Assembly: GCA_030651815.1 (NCBI GenBank)
Contig: JAUSBW010000268.1
Coordinates: 1 to 64,000 of the forward strand
Direction of reading: 5' to 3'
Length of the DNA: 64,000 bases
Origin: Methanoregula sp.
Lineage (GTDB): Archaea > Halobacteriota > Methanomicrobia > Methanomicrobiales > Methanospirillaceae
The notes under the pieces were generated by a model, which worked only from the letters and a program-made list of their open reading frames with translations, had not been told where the DNA came from and made no database searches. Shown one piece after another: positions 40,317 through 49,909 of this stretch. The translations under genes were made by a program, and so were the position numbers. The first letter of the stretch is position 1; each line of letters starts with the position of its first letter.

Positions 40317-41270
40317 ATGACCCCCCGGCACATCTTCGGTCCGGTCCTCTCCCGCAGGCTTGGGCTCTCGCTGGGCGTTGACCTGATCCCGTTCAAGACC
40401 TGCTCCTATGACTGCGCCTATTGCGAATGCGGAACCACTACGGATAAGACCATCACGCGGCAGGATTTTTTTCCCGCTGAACACGTCATCACCGAACTCC
40501 GCGACGTGCTCGCATCCCATCCGCATCTCGATTCAATCACGCTTGCCGGTTCCGGTGAACCGACGCTCTCCCGTTCGCTTGGGCCGGTGATCGCTTTTGT
40601 GAAACGGGAGTACCCGGAATATACCTTAAGTGTCCTCACCAACGGGAGTCTCATGACCGATGAGAATGTGCGGGAGGAACTGGCCGTTGCAGACCGGGTG
40701 ATCCCGACCCTGACCTCGGTATTCCAGGAAACCTTTGAGCGCATACACCGCCCCCATCCCTTGCTCAGGATAGAGGCGATCATTGAAGGGATGGTGCAGT
40801 TCCGTAAGATGTATTCCGGTGCCCTCTGGCTCGAAGTGTTCGTCATCCCCGGCCTGAATACCACGGCAGAGGAACTGACCGGGCTGAAAGGGGCGATTGA
40901 ACGGATCAATCCGGATCATGTCCAGCTGAATACCCTTGACCGGCCTCCCGCAGAAGGATGGGTCGAGGCAGCAACAGACGCCGAACTGGAACGGGTCAGT
41001 GCGGTGCTGGGCGGATCGGGCATCGAAATTGTCGGCCGGAAACTTCCCGTTTCCCATGCAATGAAGGTGAACACGGACGCAGGCGATCTGGTCCGGGCAA
41101 CGCTCTGCCGGAGGCCATCAACGGTCGAAGACCTCGTACGAACCACCGGGCTGAGCGGTGGTGAAGTGGCAAAAATCCTTGGCGTGCTTGAACGGGCAGG
41201 CACAGTAACTTCAAAGCGGGGGGCTCGCGGAGTTTTTTATGCAATCTTACCGGGAAAAGACGATCAATGA
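40317..41270 (+). CDS. Radical SAM protein with C-terminal winged-helix-like region
   Basis: FKTCSYDCAYCECGTT; C-terminal STVEDLVRTTGLSGGEVAKILGVLERAG. Confidence 0.85.
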   Translation: MTPRHIFGPVLSRRLGLSLGVDLIPFKTCSYDCAYCECGTTTDKTITRQDFFPAEHVITELRDVLASHPHLDSITLAGSGEPTLSRSLGPVIAFVKREYPEYTLSVLTNGSLMTDENVREELAVADRVIPTLTSVFQETFERIHRPHPLLRIEAIIEGMVQFRKMYSGALWLEVFVIPGLNTTAEELTGLKGAIERINPDHVQLNTLDRPPAEGWVEAATDAELERVSAVLGGSGIEIVGRKLPVSHAMKVNTDAGDLVRATLCRRPSTVEDLVRTTGLSGGEVAKILGVLERAGTVTSKRGARGVFYAILPGKDDQ

Positions 41271-41280
41271 GGAAACACAA

Positions 41281-42129
41281 ATGAATGTTACTATCCTCGT
41301 GGACAACACCGCGCTCTTCGACCGGTTCTTCACCGCAGAGCACGGGTTTTGTGCATATATCGAAGCGGAAGGGTGCAGGGTCTTGTTCGATACAGGCTAC
41401 TCTGACGCCGTGCTGAAAAATGCGCAGAAAATGAAGATCGATCTTCTCGGTCTTGACTATATTGTCCTCTCACACGGGCATTTCGATCATACGGGAGGGC
41501 TCTATCATCTTATCCGGCTCTTCACAGAAGCGATCCTGGAAGATACTTCCTGCCACCTGCCCAGACTTATCGCCCATCCCTGTTGTTTTTACCCCCGTCC
41601 GAAACCGCCTCAGCCCGACATCGGGGCCATCCTCACAGCTGATGAAGTGCAGAGGATCATGCCGCTCAATCTATCAAAAGACCCGGTCAGTCTCACGCCG
41701 AACTTGTTCTTCCTCGGCGAGATCGAGCGGAAGTCCTCCTTTGAGACGACCCTCCCCGGCCCACGGCGCATCGTGCTGCCGGACGGGAGCATGCCAGAGG
41801 ATCGTCTGGTCGATGACACCTCCCTCGCTTTCCGCAGCCGTGAGGGACTTGTGATCATCACCGGGTGCGCCCATGCAGGGATCTGCAACACGGTAGAGTA
41901 TGCAAAGAAGATCTGCGGAGATAGCAAAGTACATGACATTATCGGCGGGCTCCATCTCCGTGGTGCCGGCACGCAGCTTGAAGGGACACTTGCGTACCTG
42001 AAAGACCAGAATCTTGCCGCACTCCATGCCTGCCACTGCACCGCACTACCGGCAAAAGTTGCCCTTGCGCAGGTCGCCCCGTTGCAGGAGACCGGTGTGG
42101 GGTTGCGGCTGGAGTACGGGGACCGGTGA
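41281..42129 (+). CDS. Metallo-beta-lactamase fold hydrolase
   Basis: LSHGHFDHTGG, ITGCAHAGICNTVEYAK, GGLHLRGAG. Confidence 0.88.
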   Translation: MNVTILVDNTALFDRFFTAEHGFCAYIEAEGCRVLFDTGYSDAVLKNAQKMKIDLLGLDYIVLSHGHFDHTGGLYHLIRLFTEAILEDTSCHLPRLIAHPCCFYPRPKPPQPDIGAILTADEVQRIMPLNLSKDPVSLTPNLFFLGEIERKSSFETTLPGPRRIVLPDGSMPEDRLVDDTSLAFRSREGLVIITGCAHAGICNTVEYAKKICGDSKVHDIIGGLHLRGAGTQLEGTLAYLKDQNLAALHACHCTALPAKVALAQVAPLQETGVGLRLEYGDR

Positions 42130-42421
42130 ACAGAAAACAGGAGAACCTGTCGGGGTGCATCACATGAAATGTCCCGGGATCCGGAACGGGTTTTTAGGGG
42201 AGGTTTGCCAACCGGTTCCTCTTCCTTAAAAAACGTGAATATTTTTGTTGCATTTTGCTGCAGGAACACGGGATATGATCACGCCGGAACTGATCGTGGC
42301 CGTCTATGACTTTCCAGTTACAATTTCAGAGAACAATAGAGTGCCGTGCGTTGTACTAGAATCCGGGTATAATCTGACTTTTGGTAACGTCTCATAATTG
42401 TGCTGTTGTTTTTAGTACCCT

Positions 42422-42838
42422 TCACGGGTGTGTTGATCTGAATCTGCAGATGGATTCTGTTATTGCCGAATCATTCCGGGCAAATTCCACAAACTGTTCC
42501 AGAGTTTTTAAGGTTTCGGGGCTGACATGATGCTCGATCTGGCAGGCGTCGACTTCAGCCAGTTCCCGGTCAATCCCCAGAATTTCCAGGAGATTAGCGA
42601 TAATACGGTGTTTCTGCATCAGCTCCCGCGCCATTTTTTTTCCGGAGCCAGTAAGGATTGCACCATTATACGACTCGTAATGGATAAGCCCCTCCCTCTC
42701 AAGCTTCTGCAGCATCTCGGTAATAGTGGGGGGTTTGACCCCCATGCGCGATGCGATCATCCCGGTCTGTGCACGCCCGTTCCTCTGTTCAAGAACGCAG
42801 ATGGTTTCGATATATTCCTCAATAGTCTTAGGTCGCAT
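42422..42838 (-). CDS. DtxR/IdeR-family metal-dependent regulator
   Basis: EEYIETICVLEQRNGRAQTGMIASRMGVKPPTITEMLQKLEREGLI; CQIEHHVSPET. Confidence 0.88.
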   Translation of the reverse strand: MRPKTIEEYIETICVLEQRNGRAQTGMIASRMGVKPPTITEMLQKLEREGLIHYESYNGAILTGSGKKMARELMQKHRIIANLLEILGIDRELAEVDACQIEHHVSPETLKTLEQFVEFARNDSAITESICRFRSTHP

Positions 42839-42849
42839 GTACCGTCACT

Positions 42850-44565
42850 TCATATGCCGAGCAATACCAATCTCATCACACCACCGACCACAAAGGCTGT
42901 GCCAGCCATGAAGGCGGTTGCCTTGATCATATCCCGGATCCCCAGCTCCCTGAACATCACTGCAAAGGTGCCAACGCAGGGAAAATAAACCGTGAGAAGC
43001 GTTGTTGCGATCACGAGCTGCATCGGGGACATGCCAAGGGGGAGAAGCATACCAACGGCGAGATCTTTTCGCAGGAACCCAATCAGGAGCGCTGTGGTGG
43101 CTTCCTTCGGAAGACCGAACCACCCCTGAATAACAGGAGCAAAAATACCACCCAGCCATTCCACAAAACCGACAGTGTAGAGGATATTGATGAGGAGCAC
43201 ACCGAGAAACAGGTACGGGATGGCTTCCTGAAGAAACCAGCGGATCCGCATCCAGGTCTTTTTAAGTACAGTTATGGTATCCGGCTTCCGGTACGGCGGG
43301 ATCTCAAGGCAGATCTCCGGGCTGTCCCCTTTTATCAGCCGGTTCAGGATAAGACCTGATGAGACGAATACGATGAACAGTGTTGCAAATACCAGGAAAA
43401 TATAGCCGATTCCATAGGGCCCAAGGATCCCAAACACCATGGCATTCTTTGCCATGCAGGGAACTGATATCGCAAGGAGGGTTGTAGCAATGAACCGCTG
43501 CTTTTTTGTTTCCAGGCTCCTTGCCGCGAGCACTCCGGGAACATTGCACCCGAGGCCCAGAAATACCGGAATTATTCCAAACCCGTGCATCCCGAACCTG
43601 TGGAAGATCGTGTCGGTAAGGGTGGCAAGCCGTGGAAGGTATCCTGAATCTTCAAAAATCGCAAGAACTGAGTAGAATGCGATGATATAGGGGAGCACCA
43701 TGGCAAAGGGGACATAAATACCCGTTGTCAGCAGCCCCATTGACTGGAGGTAATCGATTTGGCCGTCGATGAGTTGCCCGATGAGCAGTTCCTGCAGGAA
43801 TCCGGGCCCGAGCCAGGTGCTGATACCCATGGCGATCGGCGTATACAGGGTGAAGATAGGGTCGAAAATATAGGTAATCAGCGTTTCGCCGATAAAACTT
43901 ACAAGCCAGAGTGCAGCAAATATCACGGCAACCGCAATGGGAAAACCGGTGAGTGGCCGGATCGATGCTTCGGAAATCCAGTCCCGCAGCGTGTGATGAC
44001 GGTGAGTCACCTGCTGCACATTTCTGATGATCTCCCCGATTTTTATCCACCGCTCGCTTTCACTCATCGGTTTGATCTTTTCTGCAGAACGGGCTTCGTC
44101 AATCCGTCCGATGAGATCACAGATACCCTCCCCGCTCAGTGCCACCGTGGGAACAACAGGGATTTGAAGTGCGTGTTCGAGCTTTTTAATGTCTATGGAA
44201 ATACCCGTATGATGTGCTTCGTCCCACATGTTCAGGGCAAGGATCACGGGTTTTTTCTGTTCCAGGATCTGGAGCGTCAGGTACAGGTTCCGTTCAAGGT
44301 TTGTTGCATCAACCACATTGATGATCAGATCCGCCTGCCCAAACATCTCAAGGGCAACTTCTTCTGCCTTGTTGGAGGGTTCGAGAGAATAAGTACCGGG
44401 AGCATCGATGATCTCCTGACCTTCCTTCCCCAGACACATCCTCCCTTTTGAGAAGTCAACGGTAGTGCCCGGGTAATTCGAGGCAATAACATTGGCTCCG
44501 GTGAGACGGGAAAAGACAACGCTCTTGCCGACATTCGGATTTCCCATCAGCACGATCTTTTTCAT
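42850..44565 (-). CDS. feoB: Ferrous iron transport protein B
   Basis: VLMGNPNVGKSVVFSRLTG, GTYSLEPSN, multiple TM segments. Confidence 0.96.
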   Translation of the reverse strand: MKKIVLMGNPNVGKSVVFSRLTGANVIASNYPGTTVDFSKGRMCLGKEGQEIIDAPGTYSLEPSNKAEEVALEMFGQADLIINVVDATNLERNLYLTLQILEQKKPVILALNMWDEAHHTGISIDIKKLEHALQIPVVPTVALSGEGICDLIGRIDEARSAEKIKPMSESERWIKIGEIIRNVQQVTHRHHTLRDWISEASIRPLTGFPIAVAVIFAALWLVSFIGETLITYIFDPIFTLYTPIAMGISTWLGPGFLQELLIGQLIDGQIDYLQSMGLLTTGIYVPFAMVLPYIIAFYSVLAIFEDSGYLPRLATLTDTIFHRFGMHGFGIIPVFLGLGCNVPGVLAARSLETKKQRFIATTLLAISVPCMAKNAMVFGILGPYGIGYIFLVFATLFIVFVSSGLILNRLIKGDSPEICLEIPPYRKPDTITVLKKTWMRIRWFLQEAIPYLFLGVLLINILYTVGFVEWLGGIFAPVIQGWFGLPKEATTALLIGFLRKDLAVGMLLPLGMSPMQLVIATTLLTVYFPCVGTFAVMFRELGIRDMIKATAFMAGTAFVVGGVMRLVLLGI

Positions 44566-44795
44566 TCCGGATCCCCGGTGATGATGTGCTCTGCCATCCT
44601 GCGGCCGAGCGTCGTTTCCCTTCCATCAACTTCCACAACTACCGGTCCGTGGAACGGGTGTATTGCCACGAGACGGATTGTTTTACCTTCCCGGATTCCC
44701 ATATCCCCCATCTTTTTCCGGAACTGGAAACCGCCTTCCAACCGGAGAATTACCGCCCTTTTTCCGGGTTCAAGAGTTGATATTGGTTGTTCCAT
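44562..44795 (-). CDS. feoA: Ferrous iron transport protein A
   Basis: SH3-like FeoA upstream of feoB, ATGA overlap. Confidence 0.9.
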   Translation of the reverse strand: MEQPISTLEPGKRAVILRLEGGFQFRKKMGDMGIREGKTIRLVAIHPFHGPVVVEVDGRETTLGRRMAEHIITGDPE

Positions 44796-44805
44796 GATAG
44801 AACCT

Positions 44806-44819
44806 TTAGGTATACCTAA
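44806..44819. promoter_or_regulatory. Perfect palindrome TTAGGTATACCTAA upstream of feoAB (DtxR/IdeR-box-like)
   Basis: 14-bp palindrome 10 bp upstream of feoA start. Confidence 0.65.
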
Positions 44820-45024
44820 TATTTTGCGTTTGAGGGTATAAATATCAATCGGATCAGGTCACAGGTATGACAGAACATTTCTTATCGTTGAGTCGAAGTT
44901 CGTTGTTTCCGCTTTGGTGACGCCAAGTTTTGCCGCTCCCGCCAAATTTCATTAAAGATCACATTGTCGTCTCACGCTTTTACTGTGCTATTTATTTATG
45001 TGACTATACAACGCAGAGAATAAC

Positions 45025-45234
45025 ATGATGCTTACAGATGACGTGGTGGACTGCCATGTGGTGGACTGCCATGTGCTGGTTACCGGGAGCGGCGGAGAAG
45101 GCATTAGGGCTGTTATAGAATCATCGCAGTACGGCGATACAGTGCTGGTGTCAAAGACCATCGTGGGCAAAGGCGGATGCACCACGATAGCAGAAGGCGG
45201 GTATAATGCGGTCATGCGGGAGGCGGGGGCATGA
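45025..45234 (+). pseudogene. tfrA: Truncated fumarate reductase flavoprotein (TfrA/SdhA) N-terminus
   Basis: VLVTGSGGEGIRAVIESSQYGDTVLVSKTIVGKGGCTTIAEGGYNAV, only 69 aa. Confidence 0.75.
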
Positions 45235-46697
45235 AGGGACTGACCATCCGTATTAGCAGGTTCGACCCGGAAAATGATGAAACTGCCCACCTTGAGACCT
45301 ACACAGTGAACGTCAACGATGGCGCCCGTGTCCTGCACGTGCTCCACGCAATTCATGATACTCTCGATCCCTCCCTCTCGTTCCGCTACTCCTGTGCTTC
45401 AGGTCAGTGCGGGAGCTGCGCAGTCCACGTCAATGGGGAACCCGTGCTCGCCTGCCTGGAAGAGGCAAAGGATGGCATGACTATCGAACCCATTCATCTT
45501 CCGGTGAAAAAGGATCTCATTGTCGATCTCCTCCCCACTCTTGAGGCAATCGCATTCCTGCTGCCTGTAGAGGATTCGGTGCTCCCGAAGAAATCCGAGA
45601 TCGATGCAATCAAACCGTTAAAGGACTGCATCGAGTGCCTCGCCTGCGTCTCGGTCTGTCCTGCCGTGGACGTGACAAAGTTTCTCGGTCCCACGGCAAT
45701 GCGACAGCAGATGCGCCTTGCTCTCGATCCGCGTGACAGCGGGGACCGAATCGCAGACGCGGTAAGGGACGGGCTATTCACCTGCACCTCCTGCCAGGCC
45801 TGCTGGAAGGTTTGCCCGAAAAATATCGAAATACCGGGTAAGGCAATCGAGAAACTCCGGGCGCAGGCCAACACGCGGGGCTTCACGCTGCCCCGACACC
45901 TGGAGGTTGCGGCACTTGTCAAAGCAACCGGCAGGAGCGTTCCCTGGACCACAGAAACATTCCTTGAGAAGGTACCAGATGTCATCGAACCATATGGCCC
46001 GGTGAAGGCAACCGTCGGATTCTTTGTCGGTTGTATGTACAACCTCCGACAGGTGCAATCAGCGCTCGATGCGATGGAAGTGCTCCGGCGCAACGGGATC
46101 CGCGTTATCATCCCAAAGGAACAGGTCTGCTGCGGCTCGCCCCTCATCCGGACCGGACAACTCGCCATTATCGAAACACTCAAGAAGCAGAATATTGAGA
46201 CATTCCAATCACGGGGCATCGACACAGTTCTGACCATGTGCGCCGGTTGCGGTACCACGTTAAAGAACGATTACAAGACCCCCTTCAAGGTCATCGACAT
46301 CAACGAGCTGCTTACGCAGTATGGCCTTGAACCCCCCGCACGTCTCTCAATCAAAGCCACCTACCATGATCCATGTCACCTGATGCGGGGACAGGGTATC
46401 CGCGACCAGCCCCGCGAACTGATCCGGCAGGTCGTGGACCTTGTGGAGATGCCATCTATCTGCTGTGGTTCAGGTGGCGGCGTCCGTTCCGGGAACCCGG
46501 AGGAGGCAGCAGCACTCGGCAGCCGGCGGGGCAAGGAGATCAAAAAGACCGGGGTGGATATCGTCATTTCCTCCTGCCCGTTCTGTGAATTCCATATCAC
46601 TGAACATACCGATAAACCGGTCAAGAACATTACCACGGTGCTGCTCGAGGGGTATAAGGAGAAGGACCGACAGAAGGGTACTCCCCCGGTAACGTGA
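45231..46697 (+). CDS. tfrB: Thiol:fumarate reductase Fe-S/CCG subunit
   Basis: CASGQCGSCAVHVNG; CIECLACVSVCP; C-terminal CCG domains. Confidence 0.9.
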   Translation: MKGLTIRISRFDPENDETAHLETYTVNVNDGARVLHVLHAIHDTLDPSLSFRYSCASGQCGSCAVHVNGEPVLACLEEAKDGMTIEPIHLPVKKDLIVDLLPTLEAIAFLLPVEDSVLPKKSEIDAIKPLKDCIECLACVSVCPAVDVTKFLGPTAMRQQMRLALDPRDSGDRIADAVRDGLFTCTSCQACWKVCPKNIEIPGKAIEKLRAQANTRGFTLPRHLEVAALVKATGRSVPWTTETFLEKVPDVIEPYGPVKATVGFFVGCMYNLRQVQSALDAMEVLRRNGIRVIIPKEQVCCGSPLIRTGQLAIIETLKKQNIETFQSRGIDTVLTMCAGCGTTLKNDYKTPFKVIDINELLTQYGLEPPARLSIKATYHDPCHLMRGQGIRDQPRELIRQVVDLVEMPSICCGSGGGVRSGNPEEAAALGSRRGKEIKKTGVDIVISSCPFCEFHITEHTDKPVKNITTVLLEGYKEKDRQKGTPPVT

Positions 46698-46752
46698 TCG
46701 CCGGGAAACCCGGAGCAAAAATCTGTCACAAACTTTTTATTTGGTGATACGT

Positions 46753-46956
46753 GTGAATTCTCTCTCCTGTCCATTCTGTTCTCCGGCTTAGAACGACATT
46801 GTTTTTGAAAATGCGTTGTGGTATGCACGGTGGGATGCATTCCCGGCTACGCGTGGGCACGTGCTTGTGATCCCATTTCGCCATCTTACCGGGTATTTTG
46901 ATACCACTGCGGATGAACAAGCCTCCTTACCGGAGATGCTTGCCACATGCTTTTGA
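46753..46956 (+). pseudogene. HIT-family protein remnant with in-frame TAG and truncation
   Basis: NSLSCPFCSPA*NDIVFENALWYARWDAFPATRGHVLVIPFRHLTGYFDTTADEQ; TAG at 46789-46791. Confidence 0.75.
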
Positions 46957-47014
46957 ACAGAGTATTTCTCTCTTGAGATGAAGATTATAATTCGAAGTTT
47001 TTACATCAGGAGAG

Positions 47015-47467
47015 ATGACCATGAGTGATCCAATCAAACTGGGAATCATCATCTGCGACCGGTACCGGACCTGTGCCGGGGGCAAATGCCTGCGGGCTCT
47101 TCGCAATCGTGAAGGCGCCTTTGAGCGGTACAAAGGAAAAGACGTGGATCTTATCGGGTTTGCCACCTGCAACGGGTGCCCCGGCGGGAATGTCGAGTAC
47201 GTGCCGCAGGAGATGAAGAACAATGGTGTGGAGGTTATCCACCTTGCCACCGGCATGATCGTGGGGTATCCCCCCTGCCCCCGTATCGGATATTTTTCCC
47301 GGTTTATCAAAGAACAATACGGGATGGATGTGGTCATCGGCACGCACCCGATACCCCAGAAATATTACACAACCCACCAGAAGCTTGGCTCGTGGGATTC
47401 GTCAGCATGGAAAGAGCTGATCGCCCCGACACTCACGGACGAGAAGACCCGGCTGGCGTACGATTAG
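47015..47467 (+). CDS. CGGC domain protein
   Basis: IGFATCNGCPGGNVEYVPQEMK...VGYPPCPRIGYF. Confidence 0.85.
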   Translation: MTMSDPIKLGIIICDRYRTCAGGKCLRALRNREGAFERYKGKDVDLIGFATCNGCPGGNVEYVPQEMKNNGVEVIHLATGMIVGYPPCPRIGYFSRFIKEQYGMDVVIGTHPIPQKYYTTHQKLGSWDSSAWKELIAPTLTDEKTRLAYD

Positions 47468-47578
47468 CCGTGGGAATCCCACGATGAGCCTTTCCAATTA
47501 GTGCGATGAAATGAGATCTGTCATTTTTTCCCCATGGGCTGTCCAACAATTGTCACTGCACATCAGACAGGTTCAAAT

Positions 47579-47597
47579 GTTTGGAATGAGCCCAAAC
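47579..47597. promoter_or_regulatory. Dyad GTTTGGAATGAGCCCAAAC upstream of DtxR-like gene
   Basis: Matches 48111-48129 at 15/19 positions. Confidence 0.5.
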
Positions 47598-47628
47598 TTT
47601 TTTCTGGAGTGCGTGCGTATACATCCAT

Positions 47629-48078
47629 ATGGAGCCCGAGTGCGGTCTTGCCCTCTCTGCCCGGAAAGTGGAGTATCTCAAATTTATTTTAAAAACGGGA
47701 GGAACGGTCAGGACAAATGAGATTGCATCAGCGTTCAGCGTTGATCCTTCAACAATTACAAAAACCCTTGCAGAGATTACAGCTGCAGGGTATATCACGC
47801 ATATCCCTTACCACGGTGTCTGCCTGACCGATTCCGGTAAGCATCATGCGGAATTTCTCGTGAAACGTCACCGCATCCTCAGTCTTATGCTGGCCAGGAA
47901 TGGACTCTCCTCACAGGAAGCCTGCCGCGAGGCTGAACGGTTTGAGAGCCATGTTTCCAAAAAGGCGATTGACAGGATTTGCCATTTTATGGGACACCCC
48001 CGGCAAGGAGTCTGCGGAGAGATTACGCACGACGATGGTTGTCTTGTCGGAAACCAGATGGACAGGGCCCTGTCCTGA
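47629..48078 (+). CDS. DtxR/MntR-family regulator
   Basis: VEYLKFILKTGGTVRTNEIASAFSVDPSTITKTLAEITAAGYI. Confidence 0.82.
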   Translation: MEPECGLALSARKVEYLKFILKTGGTVRTNEIASAFSVDPSTITKTLAEITAAGYITHIPYHGVCLTDSGKHHAEFLVKRHRILSLMLARNGLSSQEACREAERFESHVSKKAIDRICHFMGHPRQGVCGEITHDDGCLVGNQMDRALS

Positions 48079-48110
48079 AATCTGAATTTCAGGAAAATGT
48101 AAAACTAAAA

Positions 48111-48129
48111 AATTGGATTGAACCCAAAT
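48111..48129. promoter_or_regulatory. Dyad AATTGGATTGAACCCAAAT immediately upstream of znuA-like ORF
   Basis: Second copy of the TTGGAWTGARCCCAAA motif. Confidence 0.5.
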
Positions 48130-48130
48130 T

Positions 48131-49129
48131 ATGGTGAGTTGGATGCAGGGACAGAAGATTACAGGGTTTCAGGGAAACAGAAATCGGGTCAGGACATGCA
48201 AACACAGCCGCATAATCATGGTATTGTGTGCAGTGGCAGGAGCTATGATCCTGCTCATGGCGGCCGGGTGTGTTCAGCAGCAGGGGGCAGGGGTGCCTGC
48301 GGATAACGGGACTACTCCCCTCACCGTTGCAGTCACGATCCTGCCACAGAAACAGTTCGTGGAGCGTATCGCCGGGGAACATGCCCGCATCATTGTCCTC
48401 GTTCCCCCCGGGGCAGATCCACACACCCATGAACCCACCCCGAAACAGCTGATGGATATCAGCCAGGCTTCGGTGTATGTCAAGGTGGGTTCCGGTATCG
48501 AGTTTGAACGGGCATGGATGGACAAGCTCAGCGGGGTCAATCCCCGCATGACCGTAGTAGACAGTTCCACGGGCATACTGTTGATTACCGGTCACCATGA
48601 TGATGCAGATGCAGCACCGGATGCTCATGATGAATCGGGAGAGCAAAGCGGTGCAGACCCCCATATCTGGCTCTCGCCGAAAAATGCAAAGATCATGGTA
48701 GAGAACACGTACCAGGGACTTGCCCGGGCAGATCCCGTACACAAAGCAGAGTACCGGGCCAATACCGACGCATACATCAGGGATCTTGACAAGCTCGATG
48801 CAGATATCAGCCACGAGATCTCCCGGAAGCAGATCCACACTATAATGGTCTATCACCCGGCATGGTCCTATTTTGCCCGCGATTATGGTCTTCTCCAGAT
48901 TCCCATTGAAACTGACGGCAAGGACCCCACCCCGATGGGAATAGAAAACCTCATACGGCAGGCAAAGGAAGATAACATTACTGTGGTCTTCGCATCACCG
49001 GAATACAGTACAAAGAGCGCAGACGTGATCGCAAAAGAGATCGGCGGCAGCGTGGCGCTTGTCAGCCCGCTGGAAGAAGATTATCTGGGAAATATCAGGC
49101 ATGTCTCATTCGCATTTACACGGGGGTAA
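48131..49129 (+). CDS. znuA: Zn/Mn ABC transporter substrate-binding lipoprotein
   Basis: LLMAAGC lipobox; PPGADPHTHEPTPKQL; HDDADAAPDAHDE. Confidence 0.88.
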   Translation: MVSWMQGQKITGFQGNRNRVRTCKHSRIIMVLCAVAGAMILLMAAGCVQQQGAGVPADNGTTPLTVAVTILPQKQFVERIAGEHARIIVLVPPGADPHTHEPTPKQLMDISQASVYVKVGSGIEFERAWMDKLSGVNPRMTVVDSSTGILLITGHHDDADAAPDAHDESGEQSGADPHIWLSPKNAKIMVENTYQGLARADPVHKAEYRANTDAYIRDLDKLDADISHEISRKQIHTIMVYHPAWSYFARDYGLLQIPIETDGKDPTPMGIENLIRQAKEDNITVVFASPEYSTKSADVIAKEIGGSVALVSPLEEDYLGNIRHVSFAFTRG

Positions 49130-49907
49130 GCAGCAGTTGACTGAAGAACCGGTAATTGAGGTTAAAGATCTCTGGCTCAGCAGGAAAGGCGAGGTGATCC
49201 TCGAAGATATCAACCTCCGGGTCTTACACGGGGACTTTTTTGCAATCATCGGGCCGAACGGAAGTGGAAAGACCACGCTTCTCAGGGTTATCCTCGGCCT
49301 CATCCCTCCCGACCGCGGGACCATCCGCATCCTTGGCGGGTCGCCGCAGGAGAAACGGCACCTCCTTGGCTATGTTCCCCAGCTGCGGACATATGATTTT
49401 GATTATCCTATCAGTGTCCGCGGGATGGTCCTGTCCGGCCTGCTCGGACAGAAAAAAGGCATCTTCAAGACATTCAAGGACGTGGATAAAGAGCTTGCAG
49501 ACAAGGCGCTCTCGACCATGGGGATCTTACATCTCGCCGACCGCACAATCCGCAATCTCTCAGGAGGTGAACAGCAGCGGGTGGTGATTGCCCGGGCACT
49601 GGTGGGAAATCCGCAGGTCCTCCTTCTCGATGAGCCGACGGTGTTTGTGGATACACCGACCGAGACACAGTTTTATGATATTCTCGGAAATCTGGCACGT
49701 TCGATGACGATTGTGCTGATCACCCACGATATCGGGGTGATCGTCTCCCATGTCACCAAAGTTGCCTGTCTCAACCGGCGCCTGTATACCCATGACTCGA
49801 AAGAATTGACCGAAGACATGATCCAGGGTGCCTACAAGTGCCCGGTTGACATCATTGCCCATGGACACCCCCACCGGGTGCTGCGTCCGCATACGCCGGA
49901 GGAGTAG
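49101..49907 (+). CDS. znuC: Zn/Mn ABC transporter ATP-binding protein
   Basis: GPNGSGKTTLLRVILG; LSGGEQQRVVIARAL; LLLDEPT. Confidence 0.93.
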   Translation: MSHSHLHGGKQQLTEEPVIEVKDLWLSRKGEVILEDINLRVLHGDFFAIIGPNGSGKTTLLRVILGLIPPDRGTIRILGGSPQEKRHLLGYVPQLRTYDFDYPISVRGMVLSGLLGQKKGIFKTFKDVDKELADKALSTMGILHLADRTIRNLSGGEQQRVVIARALVGNPQVLLLDEPTVFVDTPTETQFYDILGNLARSMTIVLITHDIGVIVSHVTKVACLNRRLYTHDSKELTEDMIQGAYKCPVDIIAHGHPHRVLRPHTPEE

Positions 49908-49909
49908 CC

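Noticed and set aside
46789-46791. In-frame TAG in HIT gene as pyrrolysine codon
   Set aside because: The gene is also truncated downstream, no Pyl machinery is visible, and HIT proteins are not known Pyl proteins; pseudogene is simpler.
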